A DNA stretch of 64,000 nt from Hydnum rufescens UP504 (lineage: Eukaryota; Basidiomycota; Agaricomycetes; Cantharellales; Hydnaceae): NCBI GenBank assembly GCA_014904985.1, contig MU128910.1:4715-68714 (forward strand), read 5' to 3'. The notes under the pieces were generated by a model. It had not been told where the DNA came from, ran no database searches, and worked only from the letters and a program-made list of their open reading frames with translations. Both the position numbers and the translations under genes were made by a program. Positions 52,108 to 64,000 of the stretch are shown piece after piece. Each line of letters opens with the position of its first letter. Within the stretch, counting starts at the first letter, position 1.

Positions 52108-55100
52108 ATGTTCCAGCGCTCCGACTCATCCTCTCATCCGGACCCGTTTGCCATCTCCAACACATTGTTCGTGCCCGATAACCTCCGGGACGGCCAGTAT
52201 CGCTCCTCTATCGACGACCCCCTCTCCCACACTGGCAACGTGTTCGCTCCTCCACAGTACCAGAGTTCCACCTCCTTTTCGTCTCGTAATCGCCATGGCT
52301 CCATCGGCGGCGGCGGCGGGTTGTCCCATGCAATGGGCCCGCTTTATCTTGATGCAAATGCATCCTCTTATGCACCTACCACAGACCTCTACCCTAAATC
52401 ACAAACCCTCCTTCCCACACTCTCCGAAGGCGTGTCTTACGAATACGACTCTTCAACCGCCCCGAGAAACCTCATCCATCAACAGCCCTTTGGGCCCGTT
52501 GGTCTCGGAGGATCCGCTGGTAGTGGCTCAGCTTCTCTTTTACCGTCCTCATTTGGCGCCATACCCAACACTTCGCAGCCTCTCCTCAATGCCCCCAACG
52601 CTGTCCCTGGCCTCCATCAATCAATGATGAGTCAGCAGCATTTGCTGCAGCACCCCACGCCCTCACAACAGCCGAATGCCAATGGCTTAATGAATCAGTA
52701 CTCTGTGGGCGGCTTGCATCAGCCAATATCGGCCGGTAATCCTGGTGTTGGGTCGGACCGAATGGTGGCCCAATTATACAACAATGCGCCTTCCTTCAAT
52801 CATCTGGGCCCAGTCCCTCCCAACAATAGCAACAACAACAACAATAATGGCACCCATAGTGCCTCATCCAATCCTACCCAGGCCAACGGCCAGGAGGAGA
52901 TATCCACGATCTTCGTCGTTGGGTTCCCTGACGACATGCAGGTATGGCCTAGTTTGATTATACAGCGGAAAAGAAGCCATGCTGACGCCTATATTCAGGA
53001 ACGTGAATTTCAAAATATGTTTACATTTTCACACGGTTTCGAGGCTGCTACTCTCAAGATCCCGAACAAAGAATCCACTTCCTATGGCGTGCAGAACATC
53101 CTTGGGGCAGCAGCGAGCACATCGCTTCGCTCTGGTGGTATGGGATCCATAATCAGTCCCGGCTTCGCGGCAGCCAACGGATATGCTGGTGCTTCCGACC
53201 CATACAACCTTGTTACTGTCAACTCTGGCGGCGTTGTTCTCGATTCTCGTGACCTTCCCGGACCCGCTACCACAGCCGCCTGGCCGGGACTCGCTGCTGA
53301 TGACAGTTTCATGAATCGTTCTGTTCCTACAGGTGGCGCCGGAGCCGCTGATCAAGGCGTGAGCATTCCTTCGGGCCCTAACGCCCCCCCTCGCAAACAA
53401 ATAATTGGGTTTGCTAAATTTGCTACTCGTGCCGATGCGATCGTCGCTCGCGACATGCTGCAGAGCAAGAGGGTCGACGTGGAGAAAGGCGCCGTCCTGA
53501 AGGCCGAGATGGCGAAGAAGAATTTGCACACCAAGCGCGGCGTCGGTTCGCTTGGGACGGCTTCTGGCCCAGGCGGGGGTCCAATGCCTGGAAACAACCC
53601 TGGAGGTGCTGGTGTTAGTCACAACGTGGCACCCTCCCTTGGTATGTCCTGTGTATGTTTTCCAAAGTATTCCTCCTAATCCACTTTCGTAGGCGGCCCC
53701 AATGGCTTTTCGTCTTTACAACCATCTGCTGGATCAGGGATGACGAATGGAATGTCTCCGCCCGCCCCGAGCAGTACGACTCCTACAGCTAATGGTGACA
53801 GCGGCTCGTTTGGGTTAACGCAGCGTGAGCGTGACTCCGCTGCCATCGCGGCCATGGGTCTTGGTGGCGGTCCAAAGAACAGACAGGACGTAGAGCGCGA
53901 ACGCGAGTACGAGCGGGACTTGGAAGAACGGGATTTGGAATTGCACACCCGGCACAACGGTTTGTACGATCCGTTCCGCCCTACCCAATCGATTTCGGGA
54001 TCTTCCACTTCTTCGTCTTCGGCTCCTCGTTGGCCCCCGATTGCCGACGAGTTCCCGAATACTGCGACACCGACCGCAAACACGTCTTTGGGTGTTCCAT
54101 CTGGGACCATACCGCACTCGTCTCCCGCGACATTTAATGGTCGTAGCGCTTGGACAACGGAGCCAGACGAACGGTCTTCTGGATCCCTCTCACCCCCTTC
54201 GTCGTTCTCTCGCCCCGTGCGGTTGCTCCCGGTAGAGAACGTGAACGCGAGCGCTACGCATTGAGAGATGAAGGCCAGACCACGTCCAATCAGTATTCTC
54301 AATCCCATAGTGACTCTCGGCCTGCGTCTCCGGTTCGTTTACCTACTAGGCCGCCATCTGCGACACAATCACGGTCTACTGGGTCCCGACCTTCGCCTGA
54401 GCATTTTGCCCAGCGATCATTTTCCCCTCATCCCGAGGAGGTACCAACTGACGCCACGAATTCAGCGTGGCTAGTATCTAATCAGTCATCCTCGTGTTCG
54501 ACTACAAATCCGCCATCATCTTCTAGAGGCGGTTCTTCCTCCCCTCCTGATCCGAATTGCCAGTCCCTTGAAATATCTCAGTCCCAGACTACTTCTCGGA
54601 CAACCGCGGAGGGGCCATTAGAGTTGGGCGACAGCGGTTCTCTCGAAACACGCATGGCCGAATTTTCGATCCATTCTCATCGCGAGACTTCTCCGCAGAT
54701 TCCATCGCCCGGATCAGGTGGTACTGGTCCCAGTGGCCGAGCTAATGCAGCAGACCAAAATCCTCCTGTAAGTTTCTGTGCTAGTTGCAATTTACTCGAC
54801 CTGACCCATTTTGGCCTCGTAGATCAATACCCTGTATGTGGGGAACCTTCCCACTACGTCAGCCACGTCTACGACCAACGTACTATTGGAGGAGAACCTG
54901 CGACTTGCGTTCTCGAGATGTCCTGGATACCGTAAACTTTGTTTCCGTCAGAAGAGTAATGGCCCCATGTGCTTCGTTGAGGTAAGGGCTTTGCGTTTTA
55001 TGAGTATGGTCTGTGCTAATGTATAGTGTGTTGATCTTACGCGGTTAGTTCGATGATGTCTCTTACGCCACGAAAGCCTTGAATGACATGTATGGGCACA

Positions 55101-55735
55101 CACTCAACGGCTTGATCAAGAATGGAATCCGCCTTTCATACAGCAAAAATCCGTTGGGCGTTCGCTCACCAAGCCTCTCTAACGGTAGCACTGGTCCCAC
55201 CTTCGGTAGCGGATATCACACTCTCCATGACAACGGCCGTTTCATACCGAAGTCGGCTGTCTTCGGGATCGAAGGATCAAGTCGTACTCGTCAGGACAGT
55301 GTTCCAGATGGTCGACAGGCCGGTCTTTCGACGTTCGGATTTGATAATACTCGATCTTCTCGGCAACCATCATTAGCCGGGGAGTACATTTCTGAGTATG
55401 TCTCGGGCTTTCCGAATCATCCATCCAGTCCGCCGTCTCGATACTTCTCTCCCACACCTGGATCGGCGCTCAGCCCTACCATGTCTCATTCAAAAACTAT
55501 GTCCTCCGCATTCGGAGGCCTAGGAGGCGCTGGATCTGGCTACACGCCTGGCACCACTTCTACATTCTCTCCTTTTGGGAATGAATCCTCACAGCCTTCC
55601 TCCATCCCTCCAGGAGACCGAGGCGATAACAGTTCATTGTCAGCCCTACATAACTACCAGCTGGAACGCAGTGACGGCCCATCTTCCTTGTACACTATCC
55701 CGCTTGGCCTCGGCGAAAATCGCTCTCATCGTTAA
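52108..55735 (+). CDS. Whi3/Scw1-family RNA-binding protein
   Basis: Relatives bind mRNAs that control cell size, cell wall integrity and filamentation. Five exons (52108-52941, 52999-53641, 53693-54767, 54823-54981, 55049-55735), about 1132 residues. The start ATG is in ACCATG. Long Ser/Asn/Pro/Gln-rich regions flank two RRMs. The first is split and extended (STIFVVGFPDDMQ|EREFQNMFTFSHGF, later IIGFAKFATRADAIVARDML). The second is the family's highly conserved C-terminal RRM (NTLYVGNLPTTS, CPGYRKLCFRQK, MCFVEFDDVSYATKALNDMY, RLSYSKNPLGVRSP). Exon 3 is one base short; an extra C in the run at 54213-54216 restores the frame. The first intron (57 nt) is stop-free and in frame, so it could be retained. 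Confidence 0.9.
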
Positions 55736-56560
55736 GCCAAGGCCATTAAAGTATATTAAACCCACCATATCACCTTTTCATATGTACCATCTTCACTCCA
55801 ATCTTGCACTCTGCGCATGCGTGTCCTTCACGCCCGATGTAACAACCGGCGATCGCTGCCCTTTGGAATTTTCTTTATTCCCACCCAGTCATTCACATAT
55901 TTCATTTCATTCCTCCCTTTACTGCTCCATCTCTTCTCAGTTCTCTCTCAACCTCTCCATCCTATTCGCATCGGTACATATTCCGTATTACCTTGCATAC
56001 GTGGTTCCACCTACCAAACCTATTACCCAGAACGCTACAACACTCATGCCCTGCGTACCCCATCGCCAATCCATTTGATTCTCACCTTTTCCAGCTCATG
56101 TCATTCTTACATTCATACCATAAACCGAACGTTGCCCATCCATTTTTCATCTACATTCTGCATCTCGTATCTCAGTACCGACCTATCGCATTTCTTGCAT
56201 AACCCATACTTACCCATTGTTCAACCCTTATCGCGTGTCGTTCTTCTTCCCATCTCTCTTCCCCACCTCTCCTTGTACTATGATACATATGTTCGTCGAA
56301 TTCCAGTGTTTAAGTATGAATGATGAGTTTCGGCGTTGAGTCTAGATGTGGTAATTCGGCTTCCTCCCGGAAGAGAACTTGCAGAAGCGCGACAAAGGAC
56401 ATTTTGATTTCAGGGAGATCACAGTCCTTTACTCTTTCCCTCCCCCTCTCAGTCCTCTTTTCATACATGTACGTGCTGGATCATAAACGTTCTCCCTCTC
56501 TGTCTGAGATACACACAATTTTGATTGATCCCTCACAGAAACGTGATAATTTGTGCAACC
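55736..56560. other. Intergenic, pyrimidine-rich on the plus strand
   Basis: Contains the 3' flank of the Whi3-type gene and the promoter of the next gene. Open frames at 55817-56323 and nearby are rich in Ser, Leu, His and Tyr because of C/T-rich sequence and have no motif. No gene is called. Confidence 0.6.
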
Positions 56561-59500
56561 ATGGCTTTCATGGCTGATACTGGTCAGTTCACTCTTGTCC
56601 CGGCCCAGCACATCTCCTAGACTCTCATGGTAATGTATCTCCCCCAGTACCAACTTTTGCTAGCGCCAGAGCCGCGGACGTGATCCTTTCGGACGTCAGG
56701 GCAACTTCAATCACTCCCGATGCTCTTCGCGCAGTTAATATTCTTCTGGACGAACTGCTGTGGCTGATACTCTCTAATGCTCGCTCTCTTGATCTCTCGC
56801 GCCTCAAAACTGGTGTTCTCAAGACTATCCCTACGCAACTTGGCAAGGACGCGATATTGGAAGCAGAAATCGAGATAAGAGCATACCGCGATAAGACTCA
56901 CAGTCGGCCACGCACAACTCGCCCCAGTGAAGATATCCTCTCCGCGTTTCCCCTACAAGAGGCATTTGAGGTCCGTCCGGTCTATAGATGCACAGCTTTC
57001 CAATTTAACTTTTGGAGAACCCTGTTTTGAAAATAGTTTCTCCGACTCAAATGCCAAGTTCTATCTAGTTTTGGGGAGATAGAAGAAGACCCCATCCTTG
57101 AAAGCCGACTTCTTGAGAATTATACCGCAGTTTCCCCACTCAGCCCCTCTCAGGACTTCATTGAACCAGCCCCATTATATGTGACTGCGGTGATTGAGTA
57201 CGTATGTTCAGGGCCTATTTCGAACTCATGCTCACGTCCTCCATTGATCTTGCAGACATGTATGCCAGTAAGCGCCCTACCATGACTCGAGTGGGGTCAT
57301 TCTGGATATTCATTGCTGGTTAGGCATGTTTTGGGCAACGTCGCCAAAGTTGTTGCCCGTGACAGCAGTCGTACAGCTGCTGACCTTGTAATTCTATACA
57401 CTTCGCTATGCGAAGACTCCTCGATGTACCCCATCTTCAAGACAATGAAAGGTTCGTACAAGTTCTTCCAGTCACTTAGTGGATACTCGTTTATCACTGT
57501 CAATTTAGTGCAAAGTCACATTCAATCACACATCAAACCTAATACTCTGACTAGAACCCAATCCATAACCCAGCCAGAAGACGTTCGAACTGCCCCTCCG
57601 ATCACCCCCTTTGCGCAGACGCGAAACCTCGGCCCAGCGCGGCGCATCTCGTCCCTCAGCTGAGTCTACGGTGTCTTCTAGCCCTCGAGATATGAACAAT
57701 GGCAGTGGCAAGCGATCCACTGAACGGAATCGAGTGATGAGGATTTTTCGTTCAAGTTCGGATATCAACGATGACGCCAACGCACGTCGTAATGCACCAC
57801 ATCAACGCTCGGAGTCCATCCGGAGTGAAGCGCCAGGTCGTGATGACGGGATCTCCAGATCGAAATAGCTTTAGCGAGAAGACAGATCTTCTACAAACGT
57901 GTGCCCCAACTTATCGTCCCTGTGACCATTTTTGATACTCATTTCCCTTAGGAGGAAGGAAGCACTCAGTTTGATGACCTTCTGGATTCTGGTAGCACCA
58001 TGAAAGTCTCACTTACCCCAGATCGTCTGAAAACATTTGAGGTGATACACTCTGTAGATTTGCGTGGTTCTTTGCTCAACTCGCTTCCCTGACGTAGGTG
58101 TTCTCCAAGGAGAAGAACCTTCGACTCAACCGCACAGCGGGTTCCAGCTCTATTTCATTAACGGGAAGAATAGATGATTTTAAGGATACCAAGCCCAAAA
58201 GTCCATCTGGGTCACGCGCTTATGGAAGAGAATCATCGATCGATGACGGGAGGGAGCTGCCCGATGTCTCTATGCAACAACCGCGCGGGCGAACCGTGAG
58301 CCTAGCTCATTTTATGGGCAAAAACGCCTTATCAAATGGCTTTGATGCACCTGTTTCACCCAAACTTCCATCGAATGCTTCTACCATTCAGCCTAAGCCG
58401 TCACCTCCTATTTCCCAGAACCCCACGGAATCGAGAACACATCGTCCCCGAGCATCCACGCTTGACCTTGGTATCGTCAAACATCGTGTACGGAAAATGA
58501 GTCTCAAGGGATCCCCTGTGCTTAGATTCAAGCGCGATCATGGAAGATCCTGTTTCCCGTCTCCCCGATGTTTCTCCGCCGACTTCTTCGAGTTTGCTTC
58601 CGGGGTCTTCCCCGTCATCAATCCCTAAGTTACGCAAGGCAAAGCCCCGCGGCCGCAACCGAGAATCTTTGGATTTGGATGAGATCATGGATGGCGACGA
58701 CGATGCCGACCTCGACTTGGAGGATGCTTCTGTCTCTGGGGGTAACGATCAGAGTGTCAAGCCTTCATCTTTGTTTTCCCCGCCACAGAAGGGTCTCCTC
58801 CAACTCAAGTCGGCAACTACAAACGGCCCCTCCACAACGCGCGAAATTTTGCAATTTTTAGATCAAGGTTGGCTTACTATGAAATATTTCAAGCCTCGCT
58901 TTCTGACGCGTTGCTCTAGGCCCGCCTGATGAGGAATATGCATCTTCGGTAGTCAGTGCTGCCGTCTCTTCTGTTTCGACCACGAAGTCAAAGACCGGTC
59001 GCTTGATGAACATGATGTCCAAGCTGCGGCGGGGAACTTCCAATGACAAAGTTGGCAGGAGTGCCGCAATGGATTCATCGATGTCGGTCCCCTCTATCTT
59101 ACAAACATCAAACAAGGGACCATTTGCCTCTTCGCCTACCTTAACTGTTCCTCCGCCTCTGCGACGCCCTAAATCAGTTCACAGCCTGGCAGGATCGAAT
59201 CGTTATGCCCCTTCAAGTTGGATTCCCCCGATACCTCCTCCACCTCCACAGCCACCACGACCCGAGCCTTTGCGGGCCGACTTGCCCCCGTCGAAACCAG
59301 CTGACCTGCCAACTCCTACAGTCTCACCACCGCCCTCGCAAGACAGCTTCAGCGCTCAAGTTGACCCAGTATCCCTCCCGTCTCCCGTCTCCATGCAATT
59401 CAAAGCTCTCGGGCCACCGAGTCGTAAGGGCTCGTTGAACCGCAAGCGGGTACCTACCCTAATACTCACGTCTGGCCAGTCCGATACGGTGGTGCATCCC

Positions 59501-60055
59501 CCGGCTGACCCTGTTCCCCAACCGCTGTCTCCCCAGCGCCCGATCCATCCCGAAATGAATGGATCACCTGAGCCAACCCACGCACCAAATTCCGGGATCG
59601 ATCAACAAACGATAGCACATTTTAAGCAACCCCGAACACCTACCTCTCCAAATACGCCGAATAAATGTTCTACAGGCCCTACATTGTCCCCGGTGGACGA
59701 GACCTCATCTCCAACGTCCTCTTCAGCAACCATCGACAAGAATGAACGGGCAATTCCCAGCTTGCCTCGTGATGATCCCCCGGCTTCTCATGCGCACAGT
59801 GTGGACCCCGACTCTACGGACTGGATATCCCGTGCCGCCGAGCTACGAAAAGCCTTAGTAGCTGCGCGTCACGTAGACGAGGCTCGCCTATTGGTGGACA
59901 TGTTCTTTGCACGTTGGGGTATCCCTGTGAATGATTCAAACCCCGTTCCCCTCCCACAAGAGACTCTGACCAATCCTTCTCCCTCACTGTCTTTTATCTC
60001 CGAGGAGCATTCAGTGATCGAGGCACTCCTTGGAGACGGCGATTTATCCCCGTGA
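56561..60055 (+). CDS. Unknown basidiomycete-type protein with helical N-terminus and Pro/Ser-rich tail
   Basis: Not recognised. Exon 1 (56561-56582) starts MAFMADT. Exon 2 (56648-56970) encodes a helical segment (AADVILSDVRATSITPDALR, AVNILLDELLWLILSNARSL) with a histone-fold-like length and pattern. Exon 3 (57037-about 57200) and the exon around 57325-57450 (HVLGNVAKVVARDSSRTAAD, ILYTSLCEDSSMYPIFKTMK) continue a folded N-terminal domain. From about 57600 to the stop the protein is Ser/Arg/Pro-rich, with PPPPPQPPRPEP-type stretches, ending in a short helical segment (WISRAAELRKALVAARHVDE). The border near 57313 and a frame change near 58510-58540 are unresolved, probably indels, so the model is approximate. 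Polyproline and basic patches suggest a scaffold or signalling protein. Confidence 0.6.
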
Positions 60056-60391
60056 ATCTGCGAGCTCTTGATCCCAAATTACTGATTTCGTACCTTTTGT
60101 TATCACTATTCTTTGGGGAAGTACTGTGATGGACACGACCGTCGAAGTCTGCCCTTGCTTAACTTGACCTCTTTTTAAGTTGCTCGTTTGTTTTATCACC
60201 TACTATCGTTCCGTGTTACCCTGCATGCTTCTCTCGCATGGACACTTCGTATATTTCCAACACGGGCGCCATACCCTTAGAAACCAGCCGCTATAGTGTC
60301 TCCCTGTGTACCACTAGAAAAGCACCCTGAAACATACGATATCCGTAATCACCCCGTATCAATGGATGTCTGAGAAGCCCTATTCTTTTGA
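60056..60391. other. 336-bp convergent spacer
   Basis: Lies between the stop codons of the unknown plus-strand gene and RPA135. AT-rich and unremarkable; it must hold both polyadenylation regions. Confidence 0.6.
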
Positions 60392-63300
60392 TTAGGTGGA
60401 CACTTCTAGGGCGATGGATATCCCCATGGATGCCAGCTCCGCACAAAGGTAACGGAACACGTAAGGAATCGCAACGACATCCATATCTCCTCCCTTTGTG
60501 GCTTTCCCGAAAACGTTCTGGGGTGGGAGCGCGATTCGAAGCCTGCTTCTTGGAGTCACATCATTTTCTGCATCGCCGAGGGAGCGGCGCGCCCTAGCGT
60601 CTTCCTCTTCGGCATCAGCTCGGCATACACGGCAGTATTCGCCAGTGGGTGTCCTGGCTTTCGATCCAGCAGATCGACCGTCCCAAGATTTGCTCCCCGA
60701 GCGAAACGTCGTCGAAGCCGAGCGTAATGAGGCTGCCGCACGTCCTACACACCCATGCGGTCGAATAATCGGAGCAGTTCATGAGACGATCTTGCAGTAG
60801 ATACGAGGTGCCGTGGGCGATCAGCTGCGTCGCGCTCCATTTCGCCGAAACGGATCCCTCCAGCTCGTTTTCGACCCTAGGTGCGGATATCAGATGTTGA
60901 TTGAGGGATTGGGTAGTCTGCGGCAGAAAAAAAATTTTTACTCACTTTGACCGGTTGACGAGTGACGGGATCAACTGGGCCAGTAGTCCGTACTTGGAAT
61001 TTATCGTCCACCATGTGTCGCAATCGTTGATAATAGACTACTCCGAGGTATATATCCGCAGCGAACTCCTGGCCGGTGATGCCAGAGTACATAGGCTCAT
61101 TGCCATAGTAATTATATCCAGCCGCCACCAAGCTGTTCACCAAAATGGTTCACAGCCGTGTTATCTTCGTTGAACCTGGGATCTCGGCAGTTTAAAACAA
61201 CACCCGAATACGCTCCGGGAATTAAGACAGAGACAGAGAAGACTTACTTGAACGGAGTCGCATCCTGCGCCAAACCGTGCATCGCTCCTGCTTTACCAGC
61301 CATGCTCTCAACGAACATACCGATGGTCATTCGACTGGGGAAAGCATGTGGATTGATAATGACGTCCGGTTGTATCCCACTTTCGCTAAACGGCATGTCT
61401 ACTGATGGCCACTTTTGTGAGCAGACTCCCTTCTGCCCATGCCGGGACGAAAATTTGTCTCCAATAACAGGGCTTCGAGTGATCCGCAAAGTGATGTGAA
61501 TTTTCTGCGCTTCAGAATCACCCACATCATTCCCTGAGAATGGGGAGAAGAAAATAAACACGTGCAACGTTACAACTGAGAGTTTTCAAAAAGAAATAGA
61601 AAAACTGCACCTAATATCCGAACGTTGTCAATATACGCCTGCTCCTCCCCCTTGTATCTGACGAATCGGGTGCGTCCTGTGGTATCGTCCATATAAGCAG
61701 CTATGGGTGCCTTCGCGGACAAACGAGTGCCGATGAGCGGGTAGCCATCGGGATCGATCGATTCTCGCGCAGTATGGTCGTCTGGGATATCGGGACCGAT
61801 TCCAAAGTGCAGAGTGGCCTTGGAAGACTTCGACGTGCCACGTACATCCTTCAGACTCACGATGTGGGATTTGTAGATGGTGCCATAGCCAAATCCGCGC
61901 TCATGGGATGACTTGTTGAGTATCATGGCATCTTCCATGTCGTACCCGGTGTAGGAAATGACGGCGACCACGGCATTCGTCCCATTCGGAAAACAATCCA
62001 TCCCGTATGTGTTGTGCAGTTCTGGACGTACGATGGGTGTCTGACCTGTTTGGAGACGGTATAGCTTATTATCTGTGCGGTGTTGCAAGGCAGTAGAGGG
62101 TGTTCCCATAGTTTGTTTGCCCATCTGTTAATTCCAATATAAGAAAATGGTATTGCAGTATTTGCATAAAGCTTACTTGGCATTGATAAATATTTCGGGG
62201 ACTCTTAGCCCACCACAACATTGAATCAACAACAGAAGAGAAACGGATAGCTGGGTTCTAGCGTACCTGATTAAAATCGGAAAACGGTGTGAGATTAGCT
62301 AGGATGGACAAGAAGGCTGTCGGAGAGTGTTCGACATGGGTTGACACGCCCGGTTCGATCTCCTCGGCGTACAGGCGATATCCATGTAGACCTGCTCGAA
62401 AGATCCTATCGAGTCGTCTCGACATTCGGAATAAACTTGACGGGCCGCATCATCCGAGCACGAGTGGAAAATAGATACAAGCCTGGGTACTGCCCGCCCC
62501 TTGATACGGGAACGAAACCTATCTCCAGGTCCAGGGGGACATTGTTCGTGCCTTCGGTCTTGTAGATTCGCAGCGTCGTAGCGAGCTGCTTGCACGACTT
62601 GGGAGATGCCCACCCAATTACACACCCATCTAATTGGATACACAGATTCTTCCGTCCGTCAATGGTAGGAGCAGCAGCTCGTGTCATTCCCAGCGAAAAG
62701 AGAAGCTTTGGGATGTGAGAGACTGCTAGTGGCTCCGTTATGATTCGGCATGTACGGGAGAGATGGTTGAGCAAGCCACATGGGGATCCATCAGGCGTAT
62801 GGACTGGGCAGATGAACCCTTGACGTAGGATAGTTAGGTCCCAATTTACATACCATTTAGAATGAGATAGCTTACCCCAAGCTTCTGGCAAAAGTTTGCG
62901 AACAGTGGTGGTTTTCAATTCAGTGAAGAAGGCACCACGATGGACACATCGAAAATGACTGATATAACGATACCAGTTGAGTTTTTCGGCAATAATGGTG
63001 AAACCTGAGGCTTGTTGAAGGTCAAGACCTGTCGGAGAGACAAGATTTCCCGTAGCCAGAAAATTTGACATTTTTGCCCAATATCGAAACTGATTCTTTG
63101 CATGACCTTGTTCCGATATCGCTCTGATGGAGGGTATGTTACGTACTACTGCGAGGTCAGGACAAATGTATGATTGACGAACTGTCCAAGAAGTCGACGG
63201 CAGGATTCTCTCTCCGAACGTCTAGAGCTATCTGTTGACGGATTTGGGTGACGATCTCTTCCATGCGTTCCTTAATGATCATTCCGTACAATGATCCAGG

Positions 63301-64000
63301 AAGCAGGATCTCTTGGTGTTGTGGAGAATCAGGATTATCTGCGCAGCATTCACCGGAGACGAGCGAAAGGAGTTTTCGGAGCATGAACCTTGAGAGATCC
63401 GTAGTGAATGGAACCAATTCCAAAGATAAAACGACGACGATGAAATCACTAACAAAAGAAGGCGATACTTGTCGCGGGGATAGTCCAAATGCACCAGGAT
63501 GACCTTGGTGAGCAGCCAACTGCCCATTCGGAGGTTATTCCAATCCTCTGGCATGCCTGCGACAACGCGAAACTTGTCACCCAAGTAATCGAGGCATTGC
63601 TCGCCAGTGTGAAGCCTGAAAGTTTTAAAGCTTCGTAACAAAAGCTCCACCCGATCTGACAGAAATGTGTTTTCATAATCTCCCATCATGACGCCTTCGA
63701 ATATTTCTTTATCAGAGGCGCTCACAAGAGCTTTGATGACGAGCATGAAGGTATTAGGTATTCTTGTTTCCGCCAGCTGAAGCGAAGCATGGCACTGCCA
63801 TTGGAGAGATAGTGAAGCGAGTTGGTGACGCCAGATTGGTCTGGCCGTACGCATCGAATATTAACGGCATAGGGAGTGTAGGAAGGGCCGCGATTAGTAA
63901 ACGAGTTTCGAATGAGGGAGATCACATGGTTACGGCGGGGCAAGATGAGATATCGAATAAGACGCTCATTGCCATTCACGATGAAGTAGCCCCCAAACTC
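60392..64000 (-). CDS. RPA2: RNA polymerase I second-largest subunit (RPA135), 5' end off the window
   Basis: Catalytic-core subunit that transcribes pre-rRNA in the nucleolus. The window holds the C-terminal two thirds or more. In order: [78 protein letters not shown] sequence and [20 protein letters not shown]. Then [53 protein letters not shown] and the C-terminal zinc ribbon (WVCRTCG, YCRVCRA). Pol I identity rests on [13 protein letters not shown] with the ISPTGLD-type lobe and the C-terminal ending. Conserved blocks are interrupted by single-base frame breaks near 63748 (AA run), 60824-60829 and 60663-60670. In an essential gene these most likely reflect sequencing errors. Confidence 0.92.

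Noticed and set aside
55817..56323. 168-codon plus-strand ORF after the Whi3-type gene
   Set aside because: C/T-rich sequence gives a stop-poor frame of Ser/Leu/His/Tyr with no motif, and other frames are equally open.
1..64000. tRNA, rRNA, CRISPR arrays, plasmid or viral genes
   Set aside because: No tRNA-like cloverleaf boxes, rRNA segments, regular spacer arrays or viral hallmark genes were found by eye on either strand. A tRNAscan/Infernal run would settle the RNA part.

Overview
The window looks like nuclear DNA of a mushroom-forming basidiomycete (Agaricomycetes). Genes are dense on both strands and full of short GT-AG introns, mostly 50-70 nt, with CTRAY-like branch points. Several proteins are typical of fungi (GRC3, TSR2, RSA3, ATG29, a Whi3/Scw1-type RNA-binding protein, DUF4246). 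No tRNA, rRNA, CRISPR array or operon was seen. I identified families by reading motifs, with no database search. Exon borders come from splice signals plus reading-frame arithmetic.

Layout. 1-5.5 kb is a repeat-rich accessory segment: a decayed serine/proline-rich gene, a tandem array of about 286-bp units that each carry an intron-like block with a hairpin, a 93-bp minisatellite and one small ORF. 5.5-8.7 kb holds a DUF4246 gene and a COA3-like mitochondrial gene. 8.85-18.6 kb holds a disordered protein, RSA3, a 1390-residue SH3/Ras-association scaffold, GRC3 and TSR2. 18.7-31.1 kb holds a large C2H2 protein, NDUFAF5, TRM10, eIF5B and an acyl-protein thioesterase. After a 2.7-kb gene-poor stretch, 33.8-42.5 kb carries five minus-strand genes: a glycerophosphodiesterase, AGPAT, DDI1, ATG29 and a 2,4-dienoyl-CoA reductase. 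42.5-44.9 kb is gene-poor with a probable TIR element. 44.9-60.1 kb holds an arabinose-dehydrogenase-like AKR, a 17-exon ankyrin/DysF-like/FYVE/RING protein, a small membrane protein, a Whi3-type RRM protein and an unknown disordered protein. 60.4-64 kb is the 3' part of the RNA polymerase I second-largest subunit.

Shared themes. RSA3, GRC3, TSR2 and Pol I RPA135 act in ribosome production, and TRM10 and eIF5B in tRNA modification and initiation. GRC3/TSR2 and TRM10/eIF5B are divergent pairs separated by only 67 and 56 bp. COA3 and NDUFAF5 assemble respiratory complexes IV and I. AGPAT, the glycerophosphodiesterase and the dienoyl-CoA reductase are lipid enzymes.

Two cautions. Several well-conserved genes have a coding length that is off by exactly one base at a short homopolymer, which points to base-calling indels rather than pseudogenes. 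Some introns use GC donors or are only 32-42 nt long, so automatic gene calls here may be wrong. The most unusual items are the intron-like tandem units at 2.57-3.24 kb and a 3-nt microexon inside the FYVE motif at 49688-49690.
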